Assembly (NCBI GenBank): GCA_009731375.1
Contig: BJOX01000261.1
Coordinates: 156,105 to 220,104 of the forward strand
DNA: 64,000 nucleotides
Source: Paulinella micropora
Taxonomy: Eukaryota > Cercozoa > Imbricatea > Euglyphida
Direction of reading: 5' to 3'
This document shows, one piece after another, positions 46,054-58,749 of this stretch (position 1 is the first letter of the stretch; the number at the start of each line of letters is the position of its first letter). Below the pieces are notes generated by a model. That model was not told the origin of the DNA and did no database searches. It saw only the letters and a program-made list of their open reading frames with translations. The translations under genes and the position numbers were made by a program.

Positions 46054-46506
46054 TTACATTACATTACATTACATTACATTACATTACATTAGATTAGATT
46101 ACATTACATTAGATCAGACTACTACACTAATTGCATACATACATACATACATACATACATACCACTTGTCAAATGGAAACCCCGCAAAACACGACTGATT
46201 TTACTCGGATTTTTACACTGGGCGAAATTCGCAGCGAAATAGGCCGTTATCTGCGGCGTCAGGTTTTTATTTCGCTCAGGTTTTCATTTTGACCATTGGG
46301 GTACATACATACATATATACATACCATACATACATAGATACATACATAGATACATACATAGATACATACATACAATGCATGCATGCATGCATGCATGCAT
46401 GTATGCATGCATGTATGCATGCATGCATGTATGCATGCATGCATGCATACATACATACATACACACATACATACATACATGCATGCATGCATACATGCAT
46501 GCATGC
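46054..46506. repeat. ATTAC pentanucleotide and CATA/GCAT arrays
   Basis: (ATTAC)n near 46054-46110, CATA at 46136-46160, a unique part to 46300, then CATA and GCAT to 46506. Confidence 0.85.
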
Positions 46507-46654
46507 ACCACTTAGGACTGATCCGTCCTGATGCACACAAGCTTCCTCTGCTACCAACTCTTGTGCTGATCTGTAAAACGCATTGCAATTTACTGGCGCA
46601 CGGAGCAACCAGTTCGAATGGCGAGGATTCCCGCACGTGGGGTCAAGTGCTCGA

Positions 46655-46881
<227 letters not shown>

Positions 46882-47095
46882 NNNNNNNNNNNNNNNNNNN
46901 NNNNNNNNNNNNNNNNNNNNNNNNNNNNNNNNNNNNNNNNNNNNNNNNNNNNNNNNNNNNNNNNNNNNNNNNNNNNNNNNNNNNNNNNNNNNNNNNNNNN
47001 NNNNNNNNNNNNNNNNNNNNNNNNNNNNNNNNNNNNNATAATAATAATAATAATAATAATGAATAATGAATAATAATAATAATAATAATAATAAT

Positions 47096-47186
47096 AGTGC
47101 TTCTCTGTCAATGGCTGATGCATTTCTGCACATGCGCCTCCATCGTCTCACCCGTGAGGGGAGTACGAAGAATTGACGATAAGCTC
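47096..47186 (-). mobile_element. tRNA-derived SINE, copy 4 (tail part)
   Basis: Same tail module, cut by the next gap. Confidence 0.8.
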
Positions 47187-47706
47187 NNNNNNNNNNNNNN
47201 NNNNNNNNNNNNNNNNNNNNNNNNNNNNNNNNNNNNNNNNNNNNNNNNNNNNNNNNNNNNNNNNNNNNNNNNNNNNNNNNNNNNNNNNNNNNNNNNNNNN
47301 NNNNNNNNNNNNNNNNNNNNNNNNNNNNNNNNNNNNNNNNNNNNNNNNNNNNNNNNNNNNNNNNNNNNNNNNNNNNNNNNNNNNNNNNNNNNNNNNNNNN
47401 NNNNNNNNNNNNNNNNNNNNNNNNNNNNNNNNNNNNNNNNNNNNNNNNNNNNNNNNNNNNNNNNNNNNNNNNNNNNNNNNNNNNNNNNNNNNNNNNNNNN
47501 NNNNNNNNNNNNNNNNNNNNNNNNNNNNNNNNNNNNNNNNNNNNNNNNNNNNNNNNNNNNNNNNNNNNNNNNNNNNNNNNNNNNNNNNNNNNNNNNNNNN
47601 NNNNNNNNNNNNNNNNNNNNNNNNNNNNNNNNNNNNNNNNNNNNNNNNNNNNNNNNNNNNNNNNNNNNNNNNNNNNNNNNNNNNNNNNNNNNNNNNNNNN
47701 NNNNNN
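47187..47706. other. Assembly gap (520 N)
   Basis: SINE sequence on both sides; the assembly probably failed on near-identical SINE copies. Confidence 0.95.
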
Positions 47707-47933
47707 GCCTCCATCGTCTCACCCGTGAGGGGAGTACGAAGAATTGACGATAGGCTCTAATGACACCCCCGCAAGGGCAGTTCCAACACTTCCAGACGGA
47801 CCGGTATGTTCAATGAAAATACTGGTCCAGACAGACCGGTATGTTCAATGAAAATACTGGTGGCACCGACGGGAATCGAACTGGCGACAGGGCCCAGATG
47901 GTAGAACTTGACCACTGGGCTATCACGGTGTCC
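47707..47933 (-). mobile_element. tRNA-derived SINE, copy 5 (head and body)
   Basis: The part downstream of the gap, from the tail module to the GGACACCGTG head, with two 33-bp units. Confidence 0.85.
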
Positions 47934-47979
47934 ATAATAATAATAACAATAATAATAATAATAATAATGATAATAATGA

Positions 47980-48027
<48 letters not shown>

Positions 48028-48028
48028 G

Positions 48029-48088
<60 letters not shown>

Positions 48089-48089
48089 G

Positions 48090-48125
<36 letters not shown>

Positions 48126-48149
48126 GTAATAATAATAATAATAATAGTA

Positions 48150-48181
<32 letters not shown>

Positions 48182-48221
48182 GATAATAATAATAATAATA
48201 ATAATAATACAATAATAATAC

Positions 48222-48255
<34 letters not shown>

Positions 48256-48275
48256 GATATAGTAATAATAATAGT

Positions 48276-48323
<48 letters not shown>
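47934..48323. repeat. AAT and ACT trinucleotide arrays
   Basis: AAT, then a 110-bp ACT block (47980-48088), then AAT with AGT variants. Confidence 0.95.
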
Positions 48324-48324
<1 letters not shown>

Positions 48325-48335
48325 TGTATGTATCG

Positions 48336-48501
48336 TCTGCCAATTGCTGAGCCAAAAGGCCATGTGCATCCAGTCCTCCATTCCATAAGGAAAGTCTCCA
48401 CACCAATCGGTGGAATAAAGGAAGTGACGGCATAGAACATTACTCTAGGAGCTTTATACCAATCAGCCCATGGAAAGGACCGATGGCCTATGTACTCCCT
48501 A

Positions 48502-48505
<4 letters not shown>
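48336..48505 (-). mobile_element. Related short interspersed element, family 3
   Basis: Bounded by AAT arrays. On the minus strand it ends GGACTGGATGCACATGGCCT...GGCTCAGCAATTGGCAG before the array. The same 60-bp core recurs at 53318-53377. The end resembles the SINE tail module. Confidence 0.5.
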
Positions 48506-48551
<46 letters not shown>

Positions 48552-48584
48552 GGGGCTGCGCCAACACCTGAAAGGATGGTCCTA

Positions 48585-48647
<63 letters not shown>

Positions 48648-48649
48648 TT

Positions 48650-48711
48650 GGACACCGTGATAGCCCAGTGGTCAAGTTCTACCATCTGGGCCCTGTCGCC
48701 AGTTCGATTCC
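48650..48711 (+). mobile_element. tRNA-derived SINE, copy 6 (head only)
   Basis: Head with A and B boxes, cut by a gap at 48712-48850. Confidence 0.8.
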
Positions 48712-48929
48712 NNNNNNNNNNNNNNNNNNNNNNNNNNNNNNNNNNNNNNNNNNNNNNNNNNNNNNNNNNNNNNNNNNNNNNNNNNNNNNNNNNNNNNNNN
48801 NNNNNNNNNNNNNNNNNNNNNNNNNNNNNNNNNNNNNNNNNNNNNNNNNNGAGTATTAGTATTAGTATTAGTATTAGTATTAGTATAGTATTAGTATTAG
48901 TATTGTTGTTGTTATTGTTATTGTTATTA

Positions 48930-48995
<66 letters not shown>

Positions 48996-49040
48996 GGCGC
49001 ATGTGCAGATTTGCATCAGCCATTGACAGAGAAGCACTAT
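48996..49040 (+). mobile_element. tRNA-derived SINE, copy 7 (tail end)
   Basis: The last 45 bp of the family, GGCGCATGTGCAGATTTGC to AAGCACT, embedded in ATT repeats. Confidence 0.7.
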
Positions 49041-49062
49041 TATTATTATTATNNNNNNNNNN

Positions 49063-49280
49063 CTAGCAACCGCGCTTGGTGTATGCACTTGCACATTCGG
49101 TGACGTCTTGCAAGAGGTTGCTGGGACTGCGGAATAACCTCGGCTTAGTGCAGTCTTGCCCTCAGGAGCTCCATCGGTGGCCCCGATCATCAGGCGAGAG
49201 ACTGACACGGGGGGGTGGAGGACCTCGAACAAGGGTATTGGAGGCTTATGTCCGTTGAGGATATGCCATTAGCTGCATCA
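49063..49280 (+). repeat. 218-bp contig between two 10-N gaps, duplicate of 49889-50105
   Basis: Identical by eye to 49889-50105. It lies entirely between gaps 49053-49062 and 49281-49290, so it is probably an unmerged duplicate contig. Confidence 0.8.
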
Positions 49281-49290
49281 NNNNNNNNNN

Positions 49291-49390
49291 TGTCATTAGA
49301 GCCTATCGTCAATTCTTCGTACTCCCCTCACGGGTGAGACGATGGAGGCGCATGTGCAGATTTGCATCAGCCATTGACAGAGAAGCACTA
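49291..49390 (+). mobile_element. tRNA-derived SINE, copy 8 (tail part)
   Basis: From TGTCATTAGAGCC to AAGCACT and ATT repeats, then a gap (49414-49696). Confidence 0.8.
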
Positions 49391-49696
49391 TTATTATTAT
49401 TATTATTATTATTNNNNNNNNNNNNNNNNNNNNNNNNNNNNNNNNNNNNNNNNNNNNNNNNNNNNNNNNNNNNNNNNNNNNNNNNNNNNNNNNNNNNNNN
49501 NNNNNNNNNNNNNNNNNNNNNNNNNNNNNNNNNNNNNNNNNNNNNNNNNNNNNNNNNNNNNNNNNNNNNNNNNNNNNNNNNNNNNNNNNNNNNNNNNNNN
49601 NNNNNNNNNNNNNNNNNNNNNNNNNNNNNNNNNNNNNNNNNNNNNNNNNNNNNNNNNNNNNNNNNNNNNNNNNNNNNNNNNNNNNNNNNNNNNNNN

Positions 49697-50120
49697 CTTG
49701 CTAAACAGAGTTCCAGCCCAATGGCCTCAAGGCGTTAAACTGTGACGCCAACTCATAACCCTTTGGTGGTAGATGCTGGGGAGGAGGGTCGTTGCGCGCG
49801 TAAAAGATCTTAAACTCCGCATATGCTGGTTGATAGCCCAGGACCCAGCAGACACCAGATTGTTATGGGTGGGGTTTCGAGGCAGCTCTAGCAACCGCGC
49901 TTGGTGTATGCACTTGCACATTCGGTGACGTCTTGCAAGAGGTTGCTGGGACTGCGGAATAACCTCGGCTTAGTGCAGTCTTGCCCTCAGGAGCTCCATC
50001 GGTGGCCCCGATCATCAGGCGAGAGACTGACACGGGGGGGTGGAGGACCTCGAACAAGGGTATTGGAGGCTTATGTCCGTTGAGGATATGCCATTAGCTG
50101 CATCAGTACGCCTCAGATAT

Positions 50121-50121
<1 letters not shown>
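49697..50121 (+). mobile_element. Unclassified interspersed repeat ending in an ATT array
   Basis: Non-microsatellite DNA between a gap and (ATT)n. It includes the 218-bp duplicated part. Its position and ATT tail are like the SINEs, but I see no clear tRNA head. Confidence 0.35.
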
Positions 50122-50212
<91 letters not shown>

Positions 50213-50236
50213 TCTTATTATTATTATTATTATTAT

Positions 50237-50499
50237 GGACACCGTGATAGCCCAGTGGTCAAGTTCTACCATCTGGGCCCTTTCGCCAGTTCGATTCCCG
50301 TCGGTGCCACCAGTATTTTCATTGAACATACCGGTCCGTCTGGAAGTGTTGGAACTGCCCTTGCGGGGGTGTCATTAGAGCCTATCGTCAATCCTTCGTA
50401 CTCCCCTCACGGGTGAGACGATGGAGGCGCATGTGCAGATTTGCATCAGCCATTGACAGAGAANNNNNNNNNNTGCATCAGCCATTGACAGAGAAGCAC

Positions 50500-50500
<1 letters not shown>
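50237..50500 (+). mobile_element. tRNA-derived SINE, copy 9 (with 10-N gap)
   Basis: Full length with a single 33-bp unit. The last 22 bp are repeated across the gap at 50464-50473 (TGCATCAGCCATTGACAGAG on both sides), an assembly duplication. Confidence 0.85.
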
Positions 50501-50541
<41 letters not shown>

Positions 50542-50561
50542 CATCATCATCATTATTGTCA

Positions 50562-50596
<35 letters not shown>

Positions 50597-50598
50597 TT

Positions 50599-50864
50599 GG
50601 ACACCGTGATAGCCCAGTGGTCAAGTTCTACCATCTGGGCCCTGTCACCAGTTCGATTCCCGTCGGTGCCACCAGTATTTTCATTGAACATACCGATCCG
50701 TCTGGACCAGTATTTTCATTGAACATACCGGCCCGTCTGGAAGTGTTGGAACTGCCCTTGCGGGGGTGTCATTAGAGCTTATCGTCAATTCTTCGTACTC
50801 CCCTCACGGGTGAGACGATGGAGGCGCATGTGCAGAAATGCATCAGCCATTGACAGAGAAGCAC

Positions 50865-50865
<1 letters not shown>
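50599..50865 (+). mobile_element. tRNA-derived SINE, copy 10 (full length)
   Basis: Complete copy with two 33-bp units, ATT array on both sides. Confidence 0.9.
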
Positions 50866-50943
<78 letters not shown>

Positions 50944-51110
50944 CCTGTTTTTGTTCCAAAAATATTGTTCTCATGGAGAATACATTCCTACTGCTAACGA
51001 ACATCACTAACATATGTAGATACATGCATACATACGTACTCACGTACATATCTGATTGTACAGGTAATAGATGGGCCCAAAGCATGATCGCAGAGATGAA
51101 ACAGATGGTC

Positions 51111-51249
<139 letters not shown>

Positions 51250-51887
51250 GTTTTTCTATTACCTTTCTTTCTATCTTTCCGTCGCGATATTTTTCCAATA
51301 TTTGCGAATTAGCATAGCAAATTTCAATGTTGCATGGGTATGTATATTTGTATTATGTTTCAGAAGTCGCGCTACGCATGGTCTGTCTTTTCTAACGGAC
51401 TGGTTTTAAGGTGCATATATGTCATCCATATGTACATGTATGCGTGTATACATACCAGCATGCATGCAAGCCTTTATACATACAAGCACACATGCATGCA
51501 TGCATACATACATACATGGATAAAGAGCGCGAACATTTTCTATGCATTTGAACACATATAACATATTAGATATATTTAGTTTTAGCCCGCATGCAAGTAT
51601 ATGGATATTACTTATTGATATTTTGCAAGCGCTACATTCTTCAAGCACTATCGATCTCATCGATTGATATTCACACCAAATAGCATCGGATTAGTCAATA
51701 TTGCAAATGCATAGAAACAGGGTGCCAGCCTTTTGCTTGCATGCGCTTTAGATCCAGTTAAGCTTCAGGTATTTTATGGTATGACCATGTGTGAATGCAT
51801 TTATTTATGTTAATGTTCATTGCTGTGCGACTGCTGTGCTCATGTACCATCACTACTGCCGCTTAAGGAGAGACTGATATCTATATC

Positions 51888-51921
<34 letters not shown>

Positions 51922-52038
51922 TATATATATATAGACAGATAGAGAAGGATTGGGTGTGTGTGTGTATGTGTGTGCGTGGTTTTTTTTTTGGGGGGGGGGG
52001 TAAGGAAGGGAGGGGAAAAAAGTGTATGTGTCTCGTAG
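51250..52038. other. Intron-like unique sequence, no gene recognised
   Basis: AT-rich, with short AT and CA microsatellites near 51890-51970 and a G run near 51990. Confidence 0.4.
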
Positions 52039-52145
52039 ATTTGCTGGCGTCCTTGTGGAGCAATTCAACAATTTGCCACCTGAGCTTTGCTTCTACAAGC
52101 TGCAACAGGCGGCCTTTTTCTATGGATTGAAAGATCTAGTGCAAG
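52039..52145 (+). CDS. Exon-like segment C, unknown host gene
   Basis: Preceded by TCTCGTAG and followed by GTGTGC, it reads FAGVLVEQFNNLPPELCFYK then LQQAAFFYGLKDLVQ. Globular-protein composition in a repeat-rich setting. No family recognised. Confidence 0.35.
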
Positions 52146-52219
52146 GTGTGCGATGCATGTCACAGGCTGTTTCATCAGCTTTATCTCTTTCTTCTTACTT
52201 ACAGATCATACGTGTTGTC

Positions 52220-52246
52220 GTAATAATAAATAATAATAGTAATAAC

Positions 52247-52315
<69 letters not shown>

Positions 52316-52318
52316 TAA

Positions 52319-52403
<85 letters not shown>

Positions 52404-52405
52404 TT
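52220..52405. repeat. AAT then ATT arrays (inverted)
   Basis: The array switches from AAT to ATT near 52355, forming a long potential hairpin before SINE copy 11. Confidence 0.9.
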
Positions 52406-52674
52406 GGACACCGTGATAGCCCAGTGGTCAAGTTCTACCATCTGGGCCCTGTCGCCAGTTCGATTCCCGTCGGTGCCACCAGTATTTTCATTGAACATAC
52501 CGGTCTATTTCTGGACCAGTATTTTCATTGAACATACCGGCCCGTCTGGAAGTGTTGGAACTGCCCTTGCGGGGGTGTCATTAGAGCTTATCGTCAATTC
52601 TTCGTACTCCCCTCACGGGTGAGACGATGGAGGCGCATGTGCAGAAATGCATCAGCCATTGACAGAGAAGCACT
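52406..52674 (+). mobile_element. tRNA-derived SINE, copy 11 (full length)
   Basis: Complete copy with two 33-bp units. Confidence 0.9.
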
Positions 52675-52695
52675 ATTATTATTATTATTATTATT

Positions 52696-52751
<56 letters not shown>

Positions 52752-52781
52752 GAGAATAATAATAATAATAATAATAATAAT

Positions 52782-53050
52782 AGTGCTTCTCTGTCAATGG
52801 CTGATGCATTTCTGCACATGCGCCTCCATCGTCTCACCCGTGAGGGGAGTACGAAGAATTGACGATAAGCTCTAATGACAACCCCGCAAGGGCAGTTCCA
52901 ACACACTTCCAGACGGACCGGTATGTTCAATGAAAATACTGGTCCAGATAGACCGGTATGTTCAATGAAAATACTGGTGGCACCGACGGGAATCGAACTG
53001 GCGACAGGGCCCAGATGGTAGAACTTGACCACTGGGCTATCACGGTGTCC
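52782..53050 (-). mobile_element. tRNA-derived SINE, copy 12 (full length, inverted)
   Basis: Complete copy in the opposite orientation to copy 11, about 110 bp away, giving a large tail-to-tail inverted pair. Confidence 0.9.
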
Positions 53051-53300
<250 letters not shown>

Positions 53301-53304
53301 AATA

Positions 53305-53391
53305 GTGTATCTCCTGCCAATTGCTGAGCCAAAAGGCCATGTGCATCCAGTCCTCCATTCCATAAGGAAAGTCTCCCTCTAATGACACCAG
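53305..53391 (-). mobile_element. Family 3 short element, partial, ends at a 10-N gap
   Basis: Shares about 60 bp with 48336-48398. Confidence 0.5.
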
Positions 53392-53401
53392 NNNNNNNNN
53401 N

Positions 53402-53417
53402 CAACAACAACAACAAC

Positions 53418-53458
<41 letters not shown>

Positions 53459-53545
53459 CGATGATGATGATAATGATAATGATAANNNNNNNNNNAATAA
53501 TAATGAAAATAATAATAATAATTATAATAATAATACTAATAATAC

Positions 53546-53600
<55 letters not shown>
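53402..53600. repeat. AAC/AAT/GAT arrays with a 10-N gap
   Basis: Trinucleotide repeats; N at 53486-53495. Confidence 0.9.
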
Positions 53601-53601
<1 letters not shown>

Positions 53602-53667
53602 GTGCTTCTCTGTCAATGGCTGATGCATTTCTGCACATGCGCCTCCATCGTCTCACCCGTGAGGGGA
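53601..53667 (-). mobile_element. tRNA-derived SINE, copy 13 (tail part)
   Basis: Tail module cut by the gap 53668-53973. Confidence 0.8.
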
Positions 53668-53973
53668 NNNNNNNNNNNNNNNNNNNNNNNNNNNNNNNNN
53701 NNNNNNNNNNNNNNNNNNNNNNNNNNNNNNNNNNNNNNNNNNNNNNNNNNNNNNNNNNNNNNNNNNNNNNNNNNNNNNNNNNNNNNNNNNNNNNNNNNNN
53801 NNNNNNNNNNNNNNNNNNNNNNNNNNNNNNNNNNNNNNNNNNNNNNNNNNNNNNNNNNNNNNNNNNNNNNNNNNNNNNNNNNNNNNNNNNNNNNNNNNNN
53901 NNNNNNNNNNNNNNNNNNNNNNNNNNNNNNNNNNNNNNNNNNNNNNNNNNNNNNNNNNNNNNNNNNNNNNNNN

Positions 53974-55252
53974 CCCGCCCCCCCCCCCCCCCCCCCCCCC
54001 CCTCTTCCAAATGTCGCTTTTCCTCTCATTCTCACATGCACAACTTTTACAGCCTTGGAGCAATATCAGCCATTCATTTTGGTGCTGGCGAATTCGCTTC
54101 GGGTACGTACAATGGCGGGGCTGAGGTTCCCGGGTGGAGGGCCCCCCCGGACCCCCCAGGGTACGTTCAATTGCCGGAGGTACAAACAGATCGCAAGTGT
54201 AAGATCTGGTGGCACAAAAACCTAAAATCTCTGGTTTTTATGCCACCCGGCACCAAAGCCTTTGGATCTCCGAAGAGAGCTCATCGAGAGGTGTCGGGTA
54301 CACCAAACATCAGCCTCAAACTCCCTCTGGTGTGCGCGAACGGCGCCTGGTGGCGCAAAACCTGGATTTTCTGGTTTTTATGCCACCCGTCACCAGAATT
54401 GTTATATTTTCGAAGAGAGTTCATCAAGAAGTGTCAGATACACCTAATATCAGCCGCTAACTCCCTCTGGTGTGCGCAAACGGCGCCTGGTGGCAAAAAG
54501 ACCTCAATTTTCTGGTGTGGGTGCCACCCGCGACCAAAACGGGTACGTACAATGGCAGGGCTTGGGTTCTCGGGGGGAGGGCCCCCCCGGACCCTCCCTT
54601 CCCCGTCGACAGGGTGCGTATTGCCGGAGGTACCGGCAAGTACTCCCCCCCAAAAAAAAGGAAATTTGGCATTCAGGACACTTCCCTAACGAAAACATTT
54701 GCGTGAATTCCAAAAAAGTTATATCAGCATTAAAATCGAGTCTGGGGCTAGCCACCCTGTCAGTATGAGCTCCCAACTCTTCCTGGTTCACACAAACCAT
54801 AGGCTAAAAAAACAAGGAATTTTTGCATTCAGGACACTCCCCTAACTCAGATATTTGCGTGAATTCCAAAGAAATTAGATCAGCATCAGCATCGAGTCTG
54901 GGGCTAGCCACCTTGTCAATATGAGCTCCCAACTCCTCCTGGTTCACACAAACCATGATTTATTCCGACAGGGTTGCGAAAAAAAAGAAGGAATTTTGGC
55001 ATTCAGGACACTGCCCTAACGCAAATATTTGCGTGAATTCCAAAGAAATCATATCAGCATCAACATCGAGTCTGGGGCTGGCCACCCTGTCAATATGAGC
55101 TCCCAACTCCTCCTCCTTCCCACAAAGCATGATTTATTCCGACAGGTGTGCGAAAAGGGGAGGATGGGGGTGGACGGGGGGGGTACACATTTTCGTTTCC
55201 CCCCTCCCCCCAAACCCCCCACCCCCTACCTCCAACACCTTTCAGGGATAAT
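53974..55252 (+). repeat. Composite repeat, plus orientation
   Basis: After a C run come, in order, module B, two or more units of about 140 bp with GGTGGCGCAAAACC...GCCACCCG and CTCCCTCTGGTGTGCGC (54321 and 54461), then three units of module A of about 156-174 bp with GGCATTCAGGACAC (54670, 54826, 55000), GTGAATTCCAAAGAAAT and CGAGTCTGGGGCTAGCCACC. It ends in a G/C-run segment near 55250. Nested ORFs are artefacts of tandem units. Confidence 0.75.
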
Positions 55253-56127
55253 AATAATAAACAGATGCATACATACGTACACACTTTATTCTCAGGGAGC
55301 CTCGATCAGCTGCATAATCCAGACACGGAAGCGGATATCGCAACCCTCCTCTTCCAGACCTGCCGAGCACTTCTCATTAGGAGGTCAATATATGTACATA
55401 GCTATATGGAAAGGTAGATAAGTAGATAGCTTGATATCCAATACCAGACCTGCAGGTCAAACGATAGAAACATCTAGATAGATACTAATAGGTAGATAAG
55501 TAGATAGATAGATATACTATTCCAGACCTGCAGAGCACTTTCCATCGACAGTTAACAGAGATTAATATCTAGATAGATAGGTGGATAAGAGTTATGCTAT
55601 TCCAGACATGTAGAAATCTGTAACAGACCTTGATGGATAAGCAGACGAAGGTGTGAAATATGCTGTTGGGTTTATGCAAGAATAAAAAGCATCTTTGCAC
55701 CAGAGATATGCAACCTTGCTTTGCAAAGTTTATTCTGCAGGCATCAGGTAGTGCCAGTCTGAGTCGCAAATTTTGCGATTGAATATGCAGGCAGCCAACA
55801 ATTTCAGACGTGTTTCCTAGCTTTGCCTCGTCGCTTCTTCAACTAATACGGCAAAGCAGGTGCTGCCTCTATGCAACTTACCCCTCGCTTTGCATCGGTA
55901 TTGTTGGAGCGTCAGTGTGAAAATCTGTCAAATCTCAAGCGCAACTATTGTGGACTGTGAATATACCAAGTGCAAGGAATGCACACTTAAATAAAAAAGA
56001 CATTGTCAATCTACTGAACACAAACAACTCAGGGAGATGTGAAAGACAAGGGTGTGCCCATGTATATATGTGACAGACGAGGGTGTATCAAGAAGACAGA
56101 GTGAACTCCAGTGGATTAAACACATGA

Positions 56128-56130
<3 letters not shown>
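55253..56130. other. No gene recognised
   Basis: AT-rich unique sequence with scattered GATA units near 55415-55585. Confidence 0.4.
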
Positions 56131-56189
<59 letters not shown>

Positions 56190-56340
56190 CACACACACAC
56201 ACAGACATATATATATATATATATACATACATATACATATATATATGTATATTATGTATATATATATATACATATACACATACATATATATATATACATA
56301 TATATATAGTATTATATATATATATATAGTATTATATATC

Positions 56341-56372
<32 letters not shown>
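56131..56372. repeat. TC, CA and TA arrays
   Basis: (TC)n to 56186, short CA, then TA-rich repeats. Confidence 0.9.
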
Positions 56373-56746
56373 TCGCGCTCTCTCCCTTCTTTTTTTTCTG
56401 CTAGCGACGTCGCCGTGAAGCAGTCACTGCTAGCAACGTGGTGTCTCGTTCTCACACGGTAAACCCAACCAATCATGTATCGCATACTCATTTATGTCAT
56501 CAAATCACGATGAATCATGCATGCACTCATAATATTACACAGACATAGACAAAGTTGAGTGTGTGCAATATTATATAAGTATGCATACGAGTGTACTTAT
56601 GCATGAAATATTACTTATATGATTCCTGATCCTAATTATCCGAATTTTCTTAAAAGTTAGAAGCGCCTATCTCAGGAATTTCAGATGGTTTAAACCGAAG
56701 GAAGGTCAAGCCGTCTTCATACATTTTTCGCACGTGTGATTTGCAG

Positions 56747-56906
56747 CAGCCAAGAGCTGAATGAGTCAGAGGCCAGTGAGAGTACCGGGAACGCAAGAGG
56801 GCTGTGCCTGTACGACTACCGCATCGGCAACCGCGAGCAGGATAACCCAGACGCCCAAGCATGTCTCGATCTTATTTGCCTGTTTGCTTATTATCGACCA
56901 TCCAAA
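56747..56906 (+). CDS. Exon-like segment D, unknown host gene
   Basis: Preceded by GATTTGCAG and followed by GTATCC, it reads SQELNESEASESTGNARGLC then LYDYRIGNREQDNPDAQACL. A possible further segment (56965-57018) reads GDVLKSMLLTNEKLQSPSM. No family recognised. Confidence 0.3.
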
Positions 56907-57034
56907 GTATCCATGCGCTTTTCGCATGAAATCTTTGTCACAATGTCCTCTATTCCACCTAGGCGATGTACTGAAGTCTATGTTACTTACCAACGAGAAG
57001 CTTCAGAGTCCTTCCATGGTTGCCATGCCCTCCT

Positions 57035-57035
<1 letters not shown>

Positions 57036-57106
<71 letters not shown>

Positions 57107-57896
57107 CTCNNNNNNNNNNNNNNNNNNNNNNNNNNNNNNNNNNNNNNNNNNNNNNNNNNNNNNNNNNNNNNNNNNNNNNNNNNNNNNNNNNNNNNNNNNN
57201 NNNNNNNNNNNNNNNNNNNNNNNNNNNNNNNNNNNNNNNNNNNNNNNNNNNNNNNNNNNNNNNNNNNNNNNNNNNNNNNNNNNNNNNNNNNNNNNNNNNN
57301 NNNNNNNNNNNNNNNNNNNNNNNNNNNNNNNNNNNNNNNNNNNNNNNNNNNNNNNNNNNNNNNNNNNNNNNNNNNNNNNNNNNNNNNNNNNNNNNNNNNN
57401 NNNNNNNNNNNNNNNNNNNNNNNNNNNNNNNNNNNNNNNNNNNNNNNNNNNNNNNNNNNNNNNNNNNNNNNNNNNNNNNNNNNNNNNNNNNNNNNNNNNN
57501 NNNNNNNNNNNNNNNNNNNNNNNNNNNNNNNNNNNNNNNNNNNNNNNNNNNNNNNNNNNNNNNNNNNNNNNNNNNNNNNNNNNNNNNNNNNNNNNNNNNN
57601 NNNNNNNNNNNNNNNNNNNNNNNNNNNNNNNNNNNNNNNNNNNNNNNNNNNNNNNNNNNNNNNNNNNNNNNNNNNNNNNNNNNNNNNNNNNNNNNNNNNN
57701 NNNNNNNNNNNNNNNNNNNNNNNNNNNNNNNNNNNNNNNNNNNNNNNNNNNNNNNNNNNNNNNNNNNNNNNNNNNNNNNNNNNNNNNNNNNNNNNNNNNN
57801 NNNNNNNNNNNNNNNNNNNNNNNNNNNNNNNNNNNNNNNNNNNNNNNNNNNNNNNNNNNNNNNNNNNNNNNNNCCCCCCCCCCCCCCCCCCCCCCC
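57036..57896. other. C run, 764-N gap, C run
   Basis: About 68 C before N (57110-57873) and about 23 C after it. Confidence 0.95.
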
Positions 57897-58064
57897 TCCC
57901 GGCCCGCTCGCCACCTTCCTCTCCCCTTTCCCCACCCTTGCATGCTTGGTTGTCTGCATTCCTGTACATCTCTGATCCGCTCTCTCGTTGCGCATCGTCT
58001 GTAACACCGCCTTCGAAGTATTCCCTGCCATCTGGTGCCAGGGCTGTATTCTTTCCTTATGCAG

Positions 58065-58125
58065 CAAGCGGGAAGACTTTGTTCAAGTGCTGATAGAGAA
58101 CGGTGTTTCTGGTATTTGCAAGCCT
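58065..58125 (+). CDS. Exon-like segment E, faint TRPM-like resemblance
   Basis: Preceded by a pyrimidine tract and ATGCAG, followed by GTAAGA, it reads KREDFVQVLIENGVSGICKP. The DFV-x-x-LIENGVS string recalls a conserved segment in the N-terminal region of TRPM channels, but 20 residues are not enough for an assignment. Ends in phase 0. Confidence 0.3.
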
Positions 58126-58458
58126 GTAAGATTCTGATCAATCTTCAATTCATGCACAAAATTGGAGCAAAAAATGTTTTTCTTTGGTTTTTTGTGCCTT
58201 TCTACACTTTTCACAGTCTTGCAACATCCTCACCCCCCCTGGCCGATTTTGTTTTCTGTTCCTTCCAAATCCAGCCAACGCGCACAAACACTACCATGTA
58301 CTCATTGAAGCTGTTGTTCCTGTTGTGCTTGGTGTAGCGATTGTGTTTTGAATGTGTTTGATTGTTTTCCCAACTCTAGAATATATTCTCGAAGCCTTGC
58401 GTGACGGTGCAAGGGTGCTGGCCCAGGTCGTCACACGCAACGATTAATAGATCTATAG

Positions 58459-58603
58459 ATAACAGAAAGACAGATAGACAGATAGACAGATAGATAGACA
58501 GATAGGTAGATACAGATAGATAGATAGACAGATAGATAGATAGATAGATAGATAGATATATAGATAGATATATAGATAGATATATAGATAGATAGATAGA
58601 TAG
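58459..58603. repeat. GATA/GACA tetranucleotide array
   Basis: Mixed GATA, GACA and TATA units. Confidence 0.9.
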
Positions 58604-58639
58604 CAGAATATATTCTCAACACCTTGCACGATTGGGCAG

Positions 58640-58749
58640 GCGTTTGTCGATGACGATGAAGCCAAGTGCAAGTTCGAAACCAAGCTGAAGGGTTGTGCTC
58701 TACTGCTGCAAGGCGGCCGCCATCTCTGCGAGGAACAGCAATTCTGGAA
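58640..58749 (+). CDS. Exon-like segment F, unknown host gene
   Basis: Preceded by GGGCAG and followed by GTATCA, it starts in phase 0, which fits segment E. It reads AFVDDDEAKCKFETKLKGCA then LLLQGGRHLCEEQQFW. No family recognised. Confidence 0.3.
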
